Of a stretch of 64,000 bases of DNA, positions 1 through 12,350 are shown in pieces (positions within the stretch are counted from its first letter, which is position 1; each line of letters starts with the position of its first letter). Position numbers and translations under genes: made by a program. The notes beneath the pieces were generated by a model. It was not told the origin of the DNA, did no database searches, and saw only the letters and a program-made list of their open reading frames with translations. The DNA is from Halichondria panicea (Eukaryota > Porifera > Demospongiae > Suberitida > Halichondriidae), in the NCBI RefSeq assembly GCF_963675165.1, contig NC_087377.1, positions 13,140,198-13,204,197 of the forward strand. The letters run 5' to 3'.

Positions 1-388
1 ATGTGTGGCCTTTAAAAGCTGCACTCTGGTCAACTAAGCTGCTTAGCAAGCATGTAGACTATTGTAGAGCTTGTGTCCACTTGTGAAGTGCCTGTGTACA
101 CAAATGGCTTGCTGCTTCCTCTTCGAAAATATTCTATGGCTACCAAGATAGTCCAGAGGGTCTACCAATGGATACTACTCAGTCCTACGTACTGTATAGC
201 TTGTTTTAAACCTTTTTTTTAAGTGTCCTAATTGAACAGCTCAGCAGAACATCAAATTAGGATAATCGCATTCATGATACTATCCAATCTGCCACAGAAT
301 CCAATATCATGCAACATTCACAAGTTGATAGCACGCTCCCTCCCAGATTGTTGTTGTAAAAATTACAACATTTTGACCGGTAAAGGAT
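1..388. repeat. dispersed repeat, copy 1 of 3
   Basis: This stretch matches 4573-4963 almost base for base and is found again, more diverged, at 53767-54065. All three share the run from 'tgtggcctttaaaagctgc' to 'acaacattttgacc'. Copies 1 and 2 part just after 'gaccggtaaagg'. Copies 1 and 2 lie in direct orientation on either side of the piggyBac gene. No coding sequence is visible. It may be a fragment of a larger mobile element or a local duplication. Confidence 0.8.
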
Positions 389-546
389 AATCTTTACAAC
401 AATGGGTATGGATCGTCGCCCACTGGGTTGTTTTTCATGACTGACACTTGTAGCTTAGTAATATTTCATGTTTAGTTGCAAAATAATGACAGAAAAACAC
501 TTGAAAATGACATGTACACAATTAATATTTATTAGCACGTTCACAC

Positions 547-2179
547 CTAGTCTAGTTTACTACATCTATGTCCAATAATAGCATGTTCATGGCAGATCCT
601 GATGGTACAGTTTGGGCAAGCCATTGCTGTGTGCTTTTGCTCCTTGCTGGGTATCCTGTCTTGCACACATATTTGACATCTACCTCTGCTCAGTCCCACT
701 CTGCTGACACTCACACGGATGTCCTGTGAGGGAGGATTACCAAGGTTGAGACCAGACACACCTCTAGCACATGTACGTGACATACTCAACAGACTACCAA
801 TCACTTCCAAACGAAACCCTTTCAAACACTTAGGCTTTTCACCTACCCTCACACAATTGTGCTTGTACAGAATATACCCATTATTAACAGTAATATCCAC
901 AAAATGAAACAAGATCCTGAACCAATACCGGCGACACTTTCTATCATATCCATACGTCTTCCTCATACGCCCTGTATTGTCAACCCCTCCCATGTACAAG
1001 TTATAGGCAGGGAGACAAGGGGGAACACTCTGTGCGCATAGAGTACCATCTGCCTGCAATCTGAACACAGCGTCTGGCATTGTCTCAGGAAATACATTAG
1101 TAGCAAAACACACCACCTTACGGTCATTGAACACAAAGTAACAGATGTCATCCACAGTCTTAGATACATATTCACCTTTATGAGGTACCACACCCTTTAG
1201 ATCTGAGGGGAAACCAGCGGCTGACTTTGTCATTGTACCCACTACGAATACGTCATGCTTACGTAAGTATACAATCAACGGACCAGATGTATAAAAGTTG
1301 TCCATGTAGACCACATGATTCATTGTAAGAAAAGGCTCAACTAATTGCTTCACTACCCTCATCAGAAGTCCCTTCTCTGACACCTTTGTCCCGGAAGAAC
1401 CGGTGAGCCTACCACTATACACATCAAACGTACATAGATACCCACAACAAGAACAAGAGCAGCACCACACCTTGAAACCTAGCTTTACAGGCTTTCTGGG
1501 CATATGAATTTTACCCCATTTTCTACCCTTGTACTTAATCATCATTTCATCTACGGAAAGCTCTTGGCTAGGATGATATTTGGCCAAGTGGTTTGTACTG
1601 AGCGTTTCCGAAACTGTATGTATCTTGCTTGTTATCTTTCTGCTATCAACTATGCACGTATTGTCGTTACAATGGAGATAGCGCCGCAAGGATTTAAATC
1701 TATTGAAAGGCATGGTGTCCTTAACAGCCTGTACTCCTAAGAGCCGATCTGTGGACCAGTAGTCAGTATACTCGGGGAGCCTATGAATACCCATCTCCAG
1801 TATTATGCCAATAAATACCCAGATCTCGTCTCTATGAGTACCCTTCCAACTTTTAGCTCCACACTGTGTGGCATACAGGTTTGTTTGCTCGGCTATGTGC
1901 TCACACAAGCTATCTGGCCACAATAGTTTCACAAAGTCTATGAACGCAGTGTTACAGGGGTCAACTTTATCTGCAGCACCAACTACACCCTTGAACTCGG
2001 GATATTTCCCAGTGGACTTAGCTTTTCGTAATCCATCCTGCCCTGCCAGCTTCCTTCGTTTCGGAGTTGGAGCCATACCATCCACCAGCTTGTCTCTTCC
2101 TCCTCCTCCTCCTCCTCCGTCTTCTGTGTCCTCGTCGTCACTCGCGTCTACATGACAGAAAGAAATAGCAACTGTCAAG

Positions 2180-2215
<36 letters not shown>

Positions 2216-3142
2216 CGCGAAACGGGAGGAGCCTAATACACCACAGGGACTATGAATATCATTATAGGAGCCCTCCGACCACATAATAGTGCTATGAATA
2301 TCATTAAGTGCTGGGGGGTGGGCAGTACAGTACAGTACAGTACAGCAGAGGAAAAGGCTCTTCCACATATAAAGCAGTGTGGGAGGAGCCTAATTAACCA
2401 CAGGACAACTATGAATACCATTATGGGAGCGCTCCAACCACATAATAGCGCTATGAATATCATTAAGTGCTGGGGGGGCAGCACAGCACAGTACAGTACA
2501 GCAGAGGAAAAGGCTCGTCCACTTCGGTGGGAGGAGTCTAATTAACCACAATAAACTATGAATACCATTATGGGGGGGCGCTCTGAACACATAATAGTGC
2601 TATGAATATCATTAAGTGCTGGGGGGGAAGTACAGTACAGCACAGCAGAGGAAAAAAGGCACAAGAAAAAAGTCTCGTCCACATCGAAGGCCGCTCCCAC
2701 AGAGTCTAATAAACCACAAGGACTATGAATATAATTATAGGAGAGCTTAGGAGCACTATTAATGGCTGGGGGTACAGTACAGTACAGTACGGAGCAGAGG
2801 AAAAGGCTGCAATAAACCACACGAACCTTAATTAAGGACTACGAATACCATTAGGCAAGTAAGCAAAAAAGCGACCGTAGATAACGACAGTGTGTTAGGT
2901 ACACACTTCAGTAGGCAGCATGTGGTAATAGGCAGCATGTGGTAATGACTTTTCTACAGTCAAAATTAATGGTACAATGACCCAAACCAGTTACCTGAAA
3001 TATCTGTCTCAAAACAGTCATCACTGCAGTCATCCTGGTCTTCCTCGTCCTCCTCAAGCTCGCTGCAGTCATCCTGGTCCTCCTCAAGCTCGCTGACATA
3101 GTTTCCCAGACCCATTAGTGTGATTCTTGAATGCTCCATCAT
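547..3142 (-). CDS. piggyBac-type transposase, two exons
   Basis: This is a DDE transposase of the piggyBac (DDE_Tnp_1_7) family, which cuts and pastes DNA at TTAA sites. I model exon 1 as 3142-2995, starting MMEHSRITLMG, with an acidic Glu/Asp-rich head and donor 'gtaact'. Exon 2 is 2147-547, after acceptor 'atgtag'. Both junctions are phase 1 and join to about 582 residues, a normal length for the family. Numbered from an unspliced reading that starts at 2208, the catalytic aspartates are D220 (SVDEMM), D303 (YMDNFY) and D410 (GGVD). The extra Asp three residues after the third, common in active piggyBac enzymes, is Gly here. The C-terminus is a Cys/His-rich zinc-binding domain (CQIC, CPNC, ICHEHAIIGHRC). 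A poly-Gly run lies near the N-terminus. No stop or frameshift is seen. I could not find convincing terminal repeats, so either an active element or a domesticated gene is possible. Confidence 0.85.
2176..2211. repeat. (CA)n microsatellite
   Basis: An uninterrupted CA dinucleotide run lies just upstream of the piggyBac second exon, inside its proposed intron. Read on the minus strand it gives an artificial Met-Cys-Val repeat, so the transposase is better started in the upstream acidic exon. Confidence 0.9.
2222..2830. repeat. tandem repeat of four ~140-165 bp units
   Basis: Four imperfect units each begin near 'gggaggagcctaat' (about 2225, 2391, 2529 and 2693). Each runs through 'gaatatcattaagtgctggg', a (tacag)n tract and 'cagaggaaaaggc'. 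The array fills most of the proposed piggyBac intron and lacks its own coding sequence. Confidence 0.8.
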
Positions 3143-3202
3143 CTAAAAATAACCCTTTACCGCGTACCGTTCAGCCGCACACAATCTGGAAAATCTGGAA
3201 CC

Positions 3203-4398
3203 ATAGATACTATAAATTACATGGATATGAAACGCCTCCGTAAACGGACGTTTGGGCTGGGATGATGATTGCCTCGGATGTAACGGTCTAGTATACGAAT
3301 TTTTCCAAATAAAAATGGCTACTGAAAGTGTGTCTCTAGTTGTTCCAGCTCTGAGAGCGTTTCAGATGACTTTTGAAAATTTCTGACTGAGAATGATGAT
3401 GATGGAGGCTTGACAATAACAAGAATAACTTTACATGTGCATTCTGGGATTTAATATAGCACAAAATTATTATTATTTAATAACAAAAACTATGTGTCTA
3501 GATAGATTGGAAATGAATGAATCATGATAATGCTTGGCTATAATAGCTGATGTGGAGTAGAGGCTTTGACATAGACATGTGGACGTCACATTCTCGTGTC
3601 ATTCTTTCGCCAGTCAATGAATGGTTCCTTCTTCTCGCAAGGCATTGTCTGAGGTGTAGTCTGGCTGCAAAACATAAGCAAACAGTCAAGTATGACATTG
3701 TAACAACTATAATAATTATACGAACGAAAAATAATTCTGTAGCTATAATTTCATAATCGAAAAATAATAAATAATCAACAACAATTCATTGAGAGCGTGA
3801 ATTTTTAGTACATTTGAACTTGCTTTTTAGCCAAACTAAGACATGTGCATTAATAAAGCTTAGTGGACCCGGTGAACATGCCCTTACTCTACGCAATAAA
3901 ACTTAGTACAGACATTCAACAAATGTGGTTCAAGAAATCAACTGACACAAAGAAGGACACTTGAAAACACCTTCAACTGTTTGTAACCAGATAGTTAAAG
4001 CATACACAAGGTCAGAAGTAAGTGGACCCAGTACCTATACCTACTGGCTAACTACTACACAAAAAATAAACACAGTAATTCTTTTCAAACAGCAGATCAA
4101 CTAACAAAAAGTTATTAAAAGAGTGAATATAGCCATTTTTAGCTCCACAAATCAGCTACAACGCTCTAACTGGAACAATCATAACTAAAACTTACTTTAC
4201 AGACCTAGTTAAAGCCAATCATAGTGGTATCACTTCAGTTTTCAATCGTAGACTCTTGTGACAACAGATTCTTTGCTTGCCAGTAGCTCTTCATTTTCTG
4301 GTAGCTGTGAGACAATCCTCCTCCCAGCAAAACTCCGGATACTATCTGGAATCACTGTAATCTAGAGGCGTTTCATATCCATGTAATTTATAGTATCT
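3203..4398. repeat. inverted repeat pair flanking ~1.1 kb of non-coding DNA
   Basis: A ~35-base sequence at 3203-3238, containing 'ttacatggatatgaaacgcc', recurs in reverse complement at 4369-4398. The DNA between is AT-rich with no credible gene. The pair could be the ends of a non-autonomous DNA transposon, but I found no clear target duplication. Confidence 0.5.
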
Positions 4399-4572
4399 AT
4401 GCTGGAACAGTTCCATCACTTTAGTTTGCATCTGAGCCCAACCCACCAAATTAGCTTGATGTTATCTCCGCCCCAAATGAAGTGGCTAATGGCTTGTAGA
4501 GATGGGCGTGGGTCAATGGCTGTGCACAAACTAACCATCGATTTTATGCCTTGCTGCTGCCTCGATGGAAGT

Positions 4573-4963
4573 ATGTGTGGCCTTTAAAAGCTGCACTCTG
4601 GTCAACTAAGCTGCTTAGCAAGCATGTAGACTATTGTAGAGCTTGTGTCCACTTGTGAAGTGCCTGTGTACACAAATGGCTTGCTGCTTCCTCTTCGAAA
4701 ATATTCTATTGCTACCAAGATAGTCCAGAGGGTCTACCAATGGATACTACTCAGTCCTAGATTTACATGCTGTATAGCTTGTTTTAAACCTTTTTTTTTT
4801 TTAAGTGTCCTAATTGAACAGCTCAGCAGACATCAAAGGATAATCGCATTCATGATACTATCCAATCTCCACAGAATCCAATATCATGCAACATTCACAA
4901 GTTGATAGCACGCTCCCTCCCAGATTGTTGTTGTAAAAATTACAACATTTTGACCGGTAAAGG
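4573..4963. repeat. dispersed repeat, copy 2 of 3
   Basis: This is a direct repeat of 1-388 with small indels, ending about 160 bases before the first exon of receptor A. The sequence after the shared 'gaccggtaaagg' differs from copy 1. Confidence 0.8.
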
Positions 4964-5029
4964 TACAGGAAATTCACAGGGCGATCATAATTCGAAAGTG
5001 CCAAGTCAGCATATTGAAACCATTCTTTT

Positions 5030-5120
5030 TTTGTGCAGACCTTCGATCTAAATAATATAGAGAGAGAGTAGCGAATGGTTTTTGTGCAGACCTAATATAT
5101 AGAGAGAGAGAGTAGCAGAG
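5030..5120 (+). promoter_or_regulatory. duplicated GA-rich motif upstream of receptor A
   Basis: The module 'tttgtgcagacc' followed by 'atatagagagagagtagc' occurs twice (about 5031-5072 and 5080-5116), ending a few bases before the ATG at 5121. Its position suggests the 5' untranslated region or core promoter of receptor A. No TATA box or initiator can be assigned with confidence. Confidence 0.3.
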
Positions 5121-8100
5121 ATGAATGCAAGATCATCAGATCTACAGATTGCTGTCACTCTAGCGTTGCTTATTTTAAGTTGGTCATGCCGAGGGGAAGG
5201 TAGGTAGATGTAAATAAGAAATTATTAAACAATGTTACACAAAGCAGCTTATTTGACAATAACCCCCACTGTGGCTTGTCCTGATGACACTGTCACCTTC
5301 ACCTGCACTCTGCCTGGTAGCTTTATACGATGGGGAATCACTCCACTGCAAGGGGCCCGGTTCAGCATATCTTTACTTTCTAACAATGATGATGTCACAA
5401 ACGGTATTCCAGCATTCCGTGGTGTTCGCAAAGACACGAGTGAAGATAATGTCACTGCCACTCTCACTTCACCGTCTGAGGCCTCCATTGTGGAGGGTTT
5501 TATGGTGGAGTGTCTTGGGGCTAGCTCACAAGAAGGTCCTCTTCCCATTACTGTTGCTGGTGAGTGGTTGATGAATGAGAATGACAGAGTTTAGGCGTTG
5601 CCTGGTTTCCGTGAAACGAATAATACAGTGCATGCAGTGTATGATGTGCCAGGGTTTTGTACAGGGGGGAAGGGGAGATATCCCCCCCTAGATCCAATTT
5701 CTCCCCCCCCCCCCTAAAATGTGCATTCATGTACATGTACTAGTTGTATGACTGAGTGTCCATAGCTGGCAATTTTACATACTAACAGGGTAGCAAAATT
5801 TTCTGGTTACTTTTGTTACTTCCCCCCTCTACTTCAAAATCCTGTATGACACCCTGTATAATGCACACACACACACACACAGATCCACCCTCCCCTCCCT
5901 TGAGTCCAAGAGTCTCCTTCACTCTAAACCAACCCAGCTACTCTAATACTACCCTGGAGTGGGGCCCTCCCTCCTCTACTGGCAGTGTGTCTGTCAACTA
6001 TGTCGTTACTATCTCCCCAACACCTTTCTCTGGGTCACCAGTCACCGTGGAGGCCATCTCGGCACAGATAACTGTCTCCTACAACACTCTCTACAATGTG
6101 ACTATCAGAGCTGACAACTGTGCAGGAATGAGCCAAGAGAGTTTAATTATGGATCTAAGTCAGTCATGATTTATATAGCTAATACTATATAATTCCTCCT
6201 CCTTAATGCAGTTGTGTGCCCCACACCGTCTACTGCTGCTGATGTGACTATCACCAACACACCTCCTGTCACTATTGGTGGATCCATGCTCACCTTCACT
6301 TGCAGAGACAGTGAAGTGATAACCTCAACCTGTGGCAGTAGTGGGTGGTCTCCTGACCCTGGGACCTTCGACTGCAGCAGTCCAGTTACAGGTATATATA
6401 TCATACATAACAGATTGAATGTGTACATGTTTCTATGGTGACCTTATTAGATCCCTCGATCACCTGTGACTCTCCAACAGTACCGTACAATGGCACTGTG
6501 GACATCAATGGTGTGGAAACACCACCCTTCTCACTGGGTTCACAGGTCATCTATCGCTGTGATGAGGGACTGTTCCCCCCTGATGTGAGGACCAGCATGC
6601 ACATGCACTGATGTGGGGGGTAGGGGAGAGTGGGTGGAGAATCCTAGGAGCTTGGTGTGCAGAGTGAGTCCAGGTAATACAGTACAGTGACAGAACAAGG
6701 TCAACCATTAAATTGTCAATCCTTCTTTCAGTCAACTGCTCTCTTCCTGCTGAGCCATCCAACGGAACTATAGTGAACTATGAGAGGTTGAATGAGACAG
6801 TGTCAGAGGGAACAGTGCTGACTTACCAGTGTGACAATGGATTCTCATTGACTGAACCCATCACCATCACTTGCACTAATGCTGGAGTCTGGAGTATTGA
6901 ACCTGAGGCAATCATGTGTGTGCCACCAACTGAAGGTGAGAGTAATGAACCCGAGGCACATAGCAACCACGGGAGTTATGGTAATCCCTTGATTTGTTTG
7001 TCTGCATGTGTATTTAAAGTCTGCTCACCTGGCTGCCATAATTATATACTATAGCGCCTTCTTTTACAGCACGAATAGCCTCAACACAACATATTATTAT
7101 AATTAGTGGGAGCAGATTTAATTTTGTGGCAAGCGAGCAAAAACAGTTATAGTTTATAAGACGGTATACAATATTATGTAGCTAAACATGATATATGCCT
7201 TTAATTTGAGGCACGCCATTACACATGCATGCGATTGTGCACTTATGCACTATACATGCAGCCATGTGCATGCATGGAGCCTTATTTCACGGGAAGACTT
7301 CCTAACTTGCTGGCGTTATTATTATACTGTGAGCCTATACTCCGGTCCCACGCATATATAATGTGTTAGGTGTGTCCTATACATGTATACTTGTAACACT
7401 CCAGGCCTCGATCTTTGCTAGCTCTGCTGTAATTAATCCTAATGGTCCGGGACTCTCAGTGCATGTCAGATGCCACTAGGGTTTATTTCAGTGTGGCTTA
7501 GCAGGTTATAATTATTTCACCTGCTTAAAATGTTCTGTCACCTTAGCTTGGAGCATGTTCTCACAGCTCAACAACTGTAAGGCAATGGCGTTCCCTATCA
7601 AAGACACCATCTGCTGGCTATGGGATTTTTGACAACAAGTAGGAACTAATGAAACAGAAGTTCGTCTATATAATTATCACCCCCTCCTCAACTATAACCT
7701 CAATCCCAGGCAGCACTTCCTTTCTTCAATGGAAGGCTTGTGGCTACCTGGCCCTCAACTTAGTGCATGTAACAACAATTAATTAATGACTGTACATTAT
7801 TAGTCACAATACTATACTACATTGTATAGATCTACTATGAGCAGTAAGGCAATTACATACATGTATGTACATGTAGCACACAGGCTGGCTTACAAAGCAA
7901 TCTTCTTAACGACAACCAGGTAGATGAAGAGTATGACAACTATAGCTCGTACATTATTATACCGGTATAATACAACATCGCTTGCTCCAGGGTTTGCAGC
8001 AACATTGCATGAAGTTACCACAAGTCAACCATTTTGTCTGGAAAACGTTAAAGTAACATTTTTCTGGGGGGACGCAAGCAAGCATCCTATATGCTAGCTT

Positions 8101-8925
8101 CGTGTCAACCACATGTCACCTACATGCTTGGGAAAATCTGAAATAAATCCTGATTTGGACTTCTTTGCCGACTTTACTTTGATCCTATAGTGAATTATAT
8201 AGTCCCATGCATGAAGTGCATGTCTGACCATGTACACCACCATCTATCTACGTGCACGTGTCAAGTGGCACCACGACCGTTTCAAAACTTTTGTCATAAG
8301 GCCATGCAAAGTAGTTCTCAGGCCCTCGCGCTTGGAAATTGGCAGCTTTACAATATCACGTGACCTCAAATTAAAGGAAAAGAAAAGGATAAATTTGTAT
8401 GGCTTTTTGGTCATGAAATAATTATGACTAAAATTAATTAGTAAAAATTATGCACTTCCGCTTATTGAGGAAGTTAGGGGTGTGTTTCAATTAAAATTGT
8501 ATGAATATCATTATCATTAAATGCCTCAATCCGCTTGCTATTTTAGCCTGAGAAACTACAAATTGACTTTGCATGGCCTAAGTGTATTATACTAGTAGGG
8601 TATATACGAATCTGATTGTGCTCTATATAATAATTATTATGCCAATAATTACTGCCAATCCTTCACAGCTGCCACCCTATCAACTGGTGCAACTCTTGCC
8701 ATCGGTGTTACTACTACTTTCGTTGCGTCTACTATCCTTGGATTTCTCGCTGGACTCCTAGTGATGTATTCGTTCACGCGTAAGAAGGCAGTGTACTACA
8801 CAAGAAAAACAGCATTATCTGTTGTACAACCCACGAAACCAGTTGGTCCTGTTTATGAAGAGGTGTCACCCAAAGAGGAGATTGAACTGAACACTAACCA
8901 GGCGTATGGACCATTAGGACTGTGA
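5121..8925 (+). CDS. receptor A: Ig-FN3-Sushi x3-TM with two-tyrosine tail (one frameshift)
   Basis: This is a predicted type I membrane receptor in seven exons: 5121-5199 (signal peptide), 5245-5559 (Ig-like: Cys, then IRW, then VEC), 5883-6158 (FN3), 6212-6391 (Sushi, ends GWSPDPGTFDC), 6451-6673 (Sushi), 6732-6935 (Sushi) and 8669-8925 (membrane helix and tail). All junctions fit GT-AG and all are phase 1. The tail has juxtamembrane RKKAVY, then GPVYEEV and NTNQAYGPL. Exon 5 is 223 bases, one more than a multiple of three. An extra 'atgc' near 6596-6603 shifts the frame into a stop before the last two Sushi cysteines. Without it the product would be about 509 residues, so this is a damaged allele, an assembly error or a young pseudogene. 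The last intron is 1.7 kb, others are short. AATAAA lies at 9058-9063. Ligand and partners are unknown. Confidence 0.8.
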
Positions 8926-9057
8926 ATTTTGTGCTACTAACTTTTGCACTAACTATCATCATGCATACAATTTAAGTTTTCTAGCCAGTATTATAAGTGT
9001 TTCACCTGTTATAGACCGCTAAACATTATTTTCAATAGTAATGACATAATCTTTGTT

Positions 9058-9063
9058 AATAAA
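9058..9063 (+). promoter_or_regulatory. candidate polyadenylation signal of receptor A
   Basis: A canonical AATAAA lies 133 bases past the receptor A stop codon, before an ATGCATGC-rich stretch. It is the nearest canonical signal on the plus strand. Confidence 0.45.
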
Positions 9064-9239
9064 AGATGTATATATACATGTATACATGCATGCATGCATG
9101 CACAACATTGAGAGAAGCTACAGTTACTGTTCTGTCAAACTGTCCAGATACCTGCAGTTAATAATAAAGGAAGTGCATTACATCTGCCATATGAAGTTAT
9201 AGAAAGTATAATTAGCAAAAAAATTTATTGTGCACATGT

Positions 9240-9731
9240 GTAAATTATTATGGTTTGTTTATAAGAGACATTTCATGTCAAGTCACCACAAACAAAATAA
9301 TGTGCACCCCTTCAGATGAATCAGCCGCACCTCTCAGAGAGGAATTACGTCTGAGTACTCTCTACGTAATGTCATGTCACAATGGAATGTATTACAAGAC
9401 AAAACCATAAAACCATGATTATTATAACAGTGCCACATCCGCTATCTCTGTTTAGCCACAACATTTGCTTGCTGCTCAACCGCACGTAAATTATTATGGT
9501 TTGTTTATAAGAGACATTTCATGTCAAGTCACCACAAACAAAATAATGTGCACCCCTTCAGATGAATCAGCCGCACCTCTCAGAGAGGAATTACGTCTGA
9601 GTACTCTCTACGTAATGTCATGTCACAATGGAATGTATTACAAGACAAAACCATAAAACCATGATTATTATAACAGTGCCACATCCGCTATCTCTGTTTA
9701 GCCACAACATTTGCTTGCTGCTCAACCGCAC
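9240..9731. repeat. perfect tandem duplication of 246 bp
   Basis: The block 9240-9485 is repeated head to tail as 9486-9731 with essentially no differences, from 'gtaaattattatggtttg' to 'gctgctcaaccgcac'. Each copy holds the same short open frame, but nothing about it looks coding. The lack of divergence implies a recent duplication or an assembly artefact. Confidence 0.9.
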
Positions 9732-9937
9732 GTAAAGTTTCATTATTTGCTGCCTCCTATTCAAGTCATCTGATACTTAATGTGAGCAATCTCATTGGTC
9801 ACGTAGGAATTCCATCGTGGCCATAAACTCGTAAGAGTGCTCTTTAGGAGGGCGACTGATTCATGAGACAAATGTTGTATAACCCTATAATAATATGTCA
9901 TATGGAACGTTTGAAACAACTAATTGAAAGGTATACT

Positions 9938-10130
9938 GTATAGCGGATAATTTTCGTTGGTGCAATTTTCATACTAACTACCTATTTGTATTCGTACAGG
10001 TCAGGATGGTGACGTTGAATATAATATGAACAATTTCTCAGTTTTAATTTTTGTAGCCACTGATACGAAAATTTCCACCATACGAAAATAACTATAAGGT
10101 AATTGGCAGAAATTATGCTCTATAGCATAT
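9938..10130. mobile_element. relic of palindromic 'TATAGCGGATAATTTTCG' miniature element
   Basis: The edges read 'tatactgtatagcggataattttcg' in two pieces and later 'gaaaatttccaccatacgaaaataac'. The same core recurs at about 51592-51778, 54588-54960, 58917-59080 and 59255-59435, and a better preserved relative sits at 35222-35446. It is probably a Tc1/mariner-type MITE. No coding sequence is present. Confidence 0.5.
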
Positions 10131-10377
10131 AGGTGGCCGGGTCACCAACATTTTAGTGAATTTTGAAGCACTCGTAAATAAAAAGCCATAATTATGATAC
10201 ATGGGGCTAAGGTATTAGTATGTATGCCAAGTTTCGTTGAAATCTGAGGGGGTGCTCATTTTTTGTGTTGACTAAATTGAGGAATGTCCCATAAACAAAG
10301 TTAGACTACATTACATCATCTGTAATTGATCTGATTGGCTAAAAACAGTAGATTACATGGAAGCATAATCTACAAGA

Positions 10378-10470
10378 AGGTACTTATTCTACAGGAAATG
10401 GGCGCATATTCTACAGGAAGTGGACACATATTCTACAGGAAATGGACGCATATTCTACAGGAAGTGACAA
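10378..10470. repeat. short tandem repeat, ~26 bp unit x4
   Basis: Four head-to-tail units of the type 'catattctacaggaaatgg' or 'catattctacaggaagtgg' occur in an otherwise featureless AT-rich region. Confidence 0.75.
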
Positions 10471-11410
10471 ATAATTTGCAGGAAGTTCTCAAAAGTTGAA
10501 ATGAAATTTTTAGTGAAAGTGACAAGAAGATGACAAAAACATTATAAAACACAGAATGCAATAGTTTGTTCAGTCAACAGTCCATTCTTTCCATGTCCAC
10601 TGTTGCTTTGTATTGCTTTTTCCAGTTGGGCATGGGCAAGGGGGGCCAGGAAGCATCAAAAACACTTTAGCAGTCGCTTGACATTTTCTATTGAGTTTTT
10701 TAAGGTTCCATGCCGGTCCAGTCTGCTCTATACCCCCTCCACTCCACCACAGAGCTTCATTCTTCTTCTTGTAGTGTTGCAGTCAGTTCTAGCATAGTTC
10801 TAGGTTCTTTTTACTTGTCTGTTCTTTCCAGTATCTTCAAGAAGCGTTTCACAAGCTTTACTAAGTTTTTTCATTGTTTTGAAGCCGTCTTCTTATCTTT
10901 TTCTGTCAACTGGTGTCTCTCACAGCTCTCCAGCTCGTCCAGCTCGCACAAATTCAATTTCTGTTGCTACGCACCAAACCTGGCTTTTTATAACCACGCC
11001 TCGCGCATGCGCAATGAAGTCCAAGTTAGATAGACCACACCCACTCGTAGAATATGCGTCTTAGTAACCACCTTGGTTACGGTTAGATTCCCTCGGCTTT
11101 GCGCCTCGGGCTAACCGCAACCGCGGAGGTTACATAGACGCATATTCTACTCTTAGATGTAGTCTATCCTATACTAAGTACTTTAAGTGACACAAATTCA
11201 CACAATGTACATGGTATAAAGTGGAGGTTTAGCCCAAGCTGAGTGGGTTTGGCTGTGAGTTAGCTTAAGGGTCATACTGAATGACACAATAAACATACAT
11301 GGTACAGTAACAATCGTCCTGTATAAGGAAAGTTGGACTTGAGCCTATGTCATGCCATACAGTGCTATCATATACATAGAGACAGAAGCTAGACATTACG
11401 TAATGACTCA

Positions 11411-11950
11411 CGTCGGATTATGTTATTCTATTCTCCCCAGCAGCTGACAGAGTGAAGTGAGACAGACCACTCCAGCAGACTGCACCAGGGCATTGTCACT
11501 GCTCTGTGAGGGAGTAAATGGAGTATCTCTACATTATCAAATAATAGGAAACAAGGACACATTTAATTTATACCACATGTACAAAATTAAGTACCCTTAT
11601 CACACACATCTTTGTACATGATTAGTACACCTAATTTACAACATACCTTTATCCCATACCCCACTACACCCTCAATCACACAGCATATCCACACACATCA
11701 CACACCCTCACACACCATTCTTCTCCCACGGCTCTCCCGGCTTGTGATAGTGTGAGTCCACACATCGATCCTCCCCTTCTCATTTTGGGGCCAGTAAACC
11801 ACATGAGAACATCTGCTGATCGGGTCGTCATAGATACGAGGCACCACCCAAATACAGCCAGTCCAGAATCAATACCAGAGGGACTGAGGAAGGGGGAGGA
11901 AGAACTTAATTTGCTTCTTATACCGTACAGTGGGAAATTTTCGTGAGGTG
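11411..11950 (-). pseudogene. HEAT-like protein, decayed exons
   Basis: The minus strand carries pieces of an unidentified helical-repeat protein that recurs across this window. Exon 11503-11411 follows a 'cctcacag' acceptor, ends at a 'gtgagt' donor and reads SSDNALVQSAGVVCLTSL, an amphipathic helix pair. It meets a stop near its end because of a small deletion. A second piece (about 11900-11690) matches the 'PSGIDSGLAVF' exon also found at 52.6, 55.8 and 57.0 kb. I do not recognise the parent gene. HEAT-like is an inference from helix periodicity only. Confidence 0.45.
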
Positions 11951-12014
11951 CGTTTCGAGGGCACGAATAGAATACGTGAAAATTAAATCTGGGATAAACT
12001 CCCAGCACTGGTAT

Positions 12015-12350
12015 TCACATGCAAAGCTATGTGAGTGTGGTTTCCTGGCATTGAAACGCGATTATTAGAACCCACGGACATTTATGTTGAGGGCTCTGGA
12101 GCTAAATAGCGAACATTTCCCACTATATACGGTAGCTTAAAACACGATTATCATTAAAGCATATCCGCACACAATCTTTCAAACAGCTGTTTAGGTAGTA
12201 ACACAGTGGAAAGTTATGATAATCGTGTTTTCAGCTACCGTATATAGCGGGAAATGTTCGCTATTTAGCTCCAGAGCCCTCAACATAAATGTTCGTGGGT
12301 TCTTCATTTCAATGCCAGGAAACCACACTCACATACTTCGCATGTGACCA
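12015..12350. repeat. palindromic element, ~110-135 bp arms
   Basis: The left arm (about 12015-12150) and right arm (about 12212-12350) are reverse complements, from 'gtgagtgtggtttcctgg' through 'gagggctctggagctaaat' to 'gataatcgtgtttt'. A partial third copy of the arm follows at 12531-12640. No coding sequence. It is likely a foldback-type miniature transposon disturbed by rearrangement. Confidence 0.7.

Noticed and set aside
2147-2208. Met-(Cys-Val)n start of the piggyBac protein
   Set aside because: It is translation of a CA microsatellite. An upstream acidic exon with a matching phase-1 junction gives a more typical transposase N-terminus.
5813-5882. Upstream extension of receptor A's FN3 open frame through a CA repeat
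   Set aside because: A good acceptor (AG at 5881-5882) and phase-1 fit place the exon start at 5883; the extension is intron.
9240-9656. Two identical 60-residue open frames
   Set aside because: They exist only because the 246-bp block is duplicated; no splice sites, signal or domain support them.
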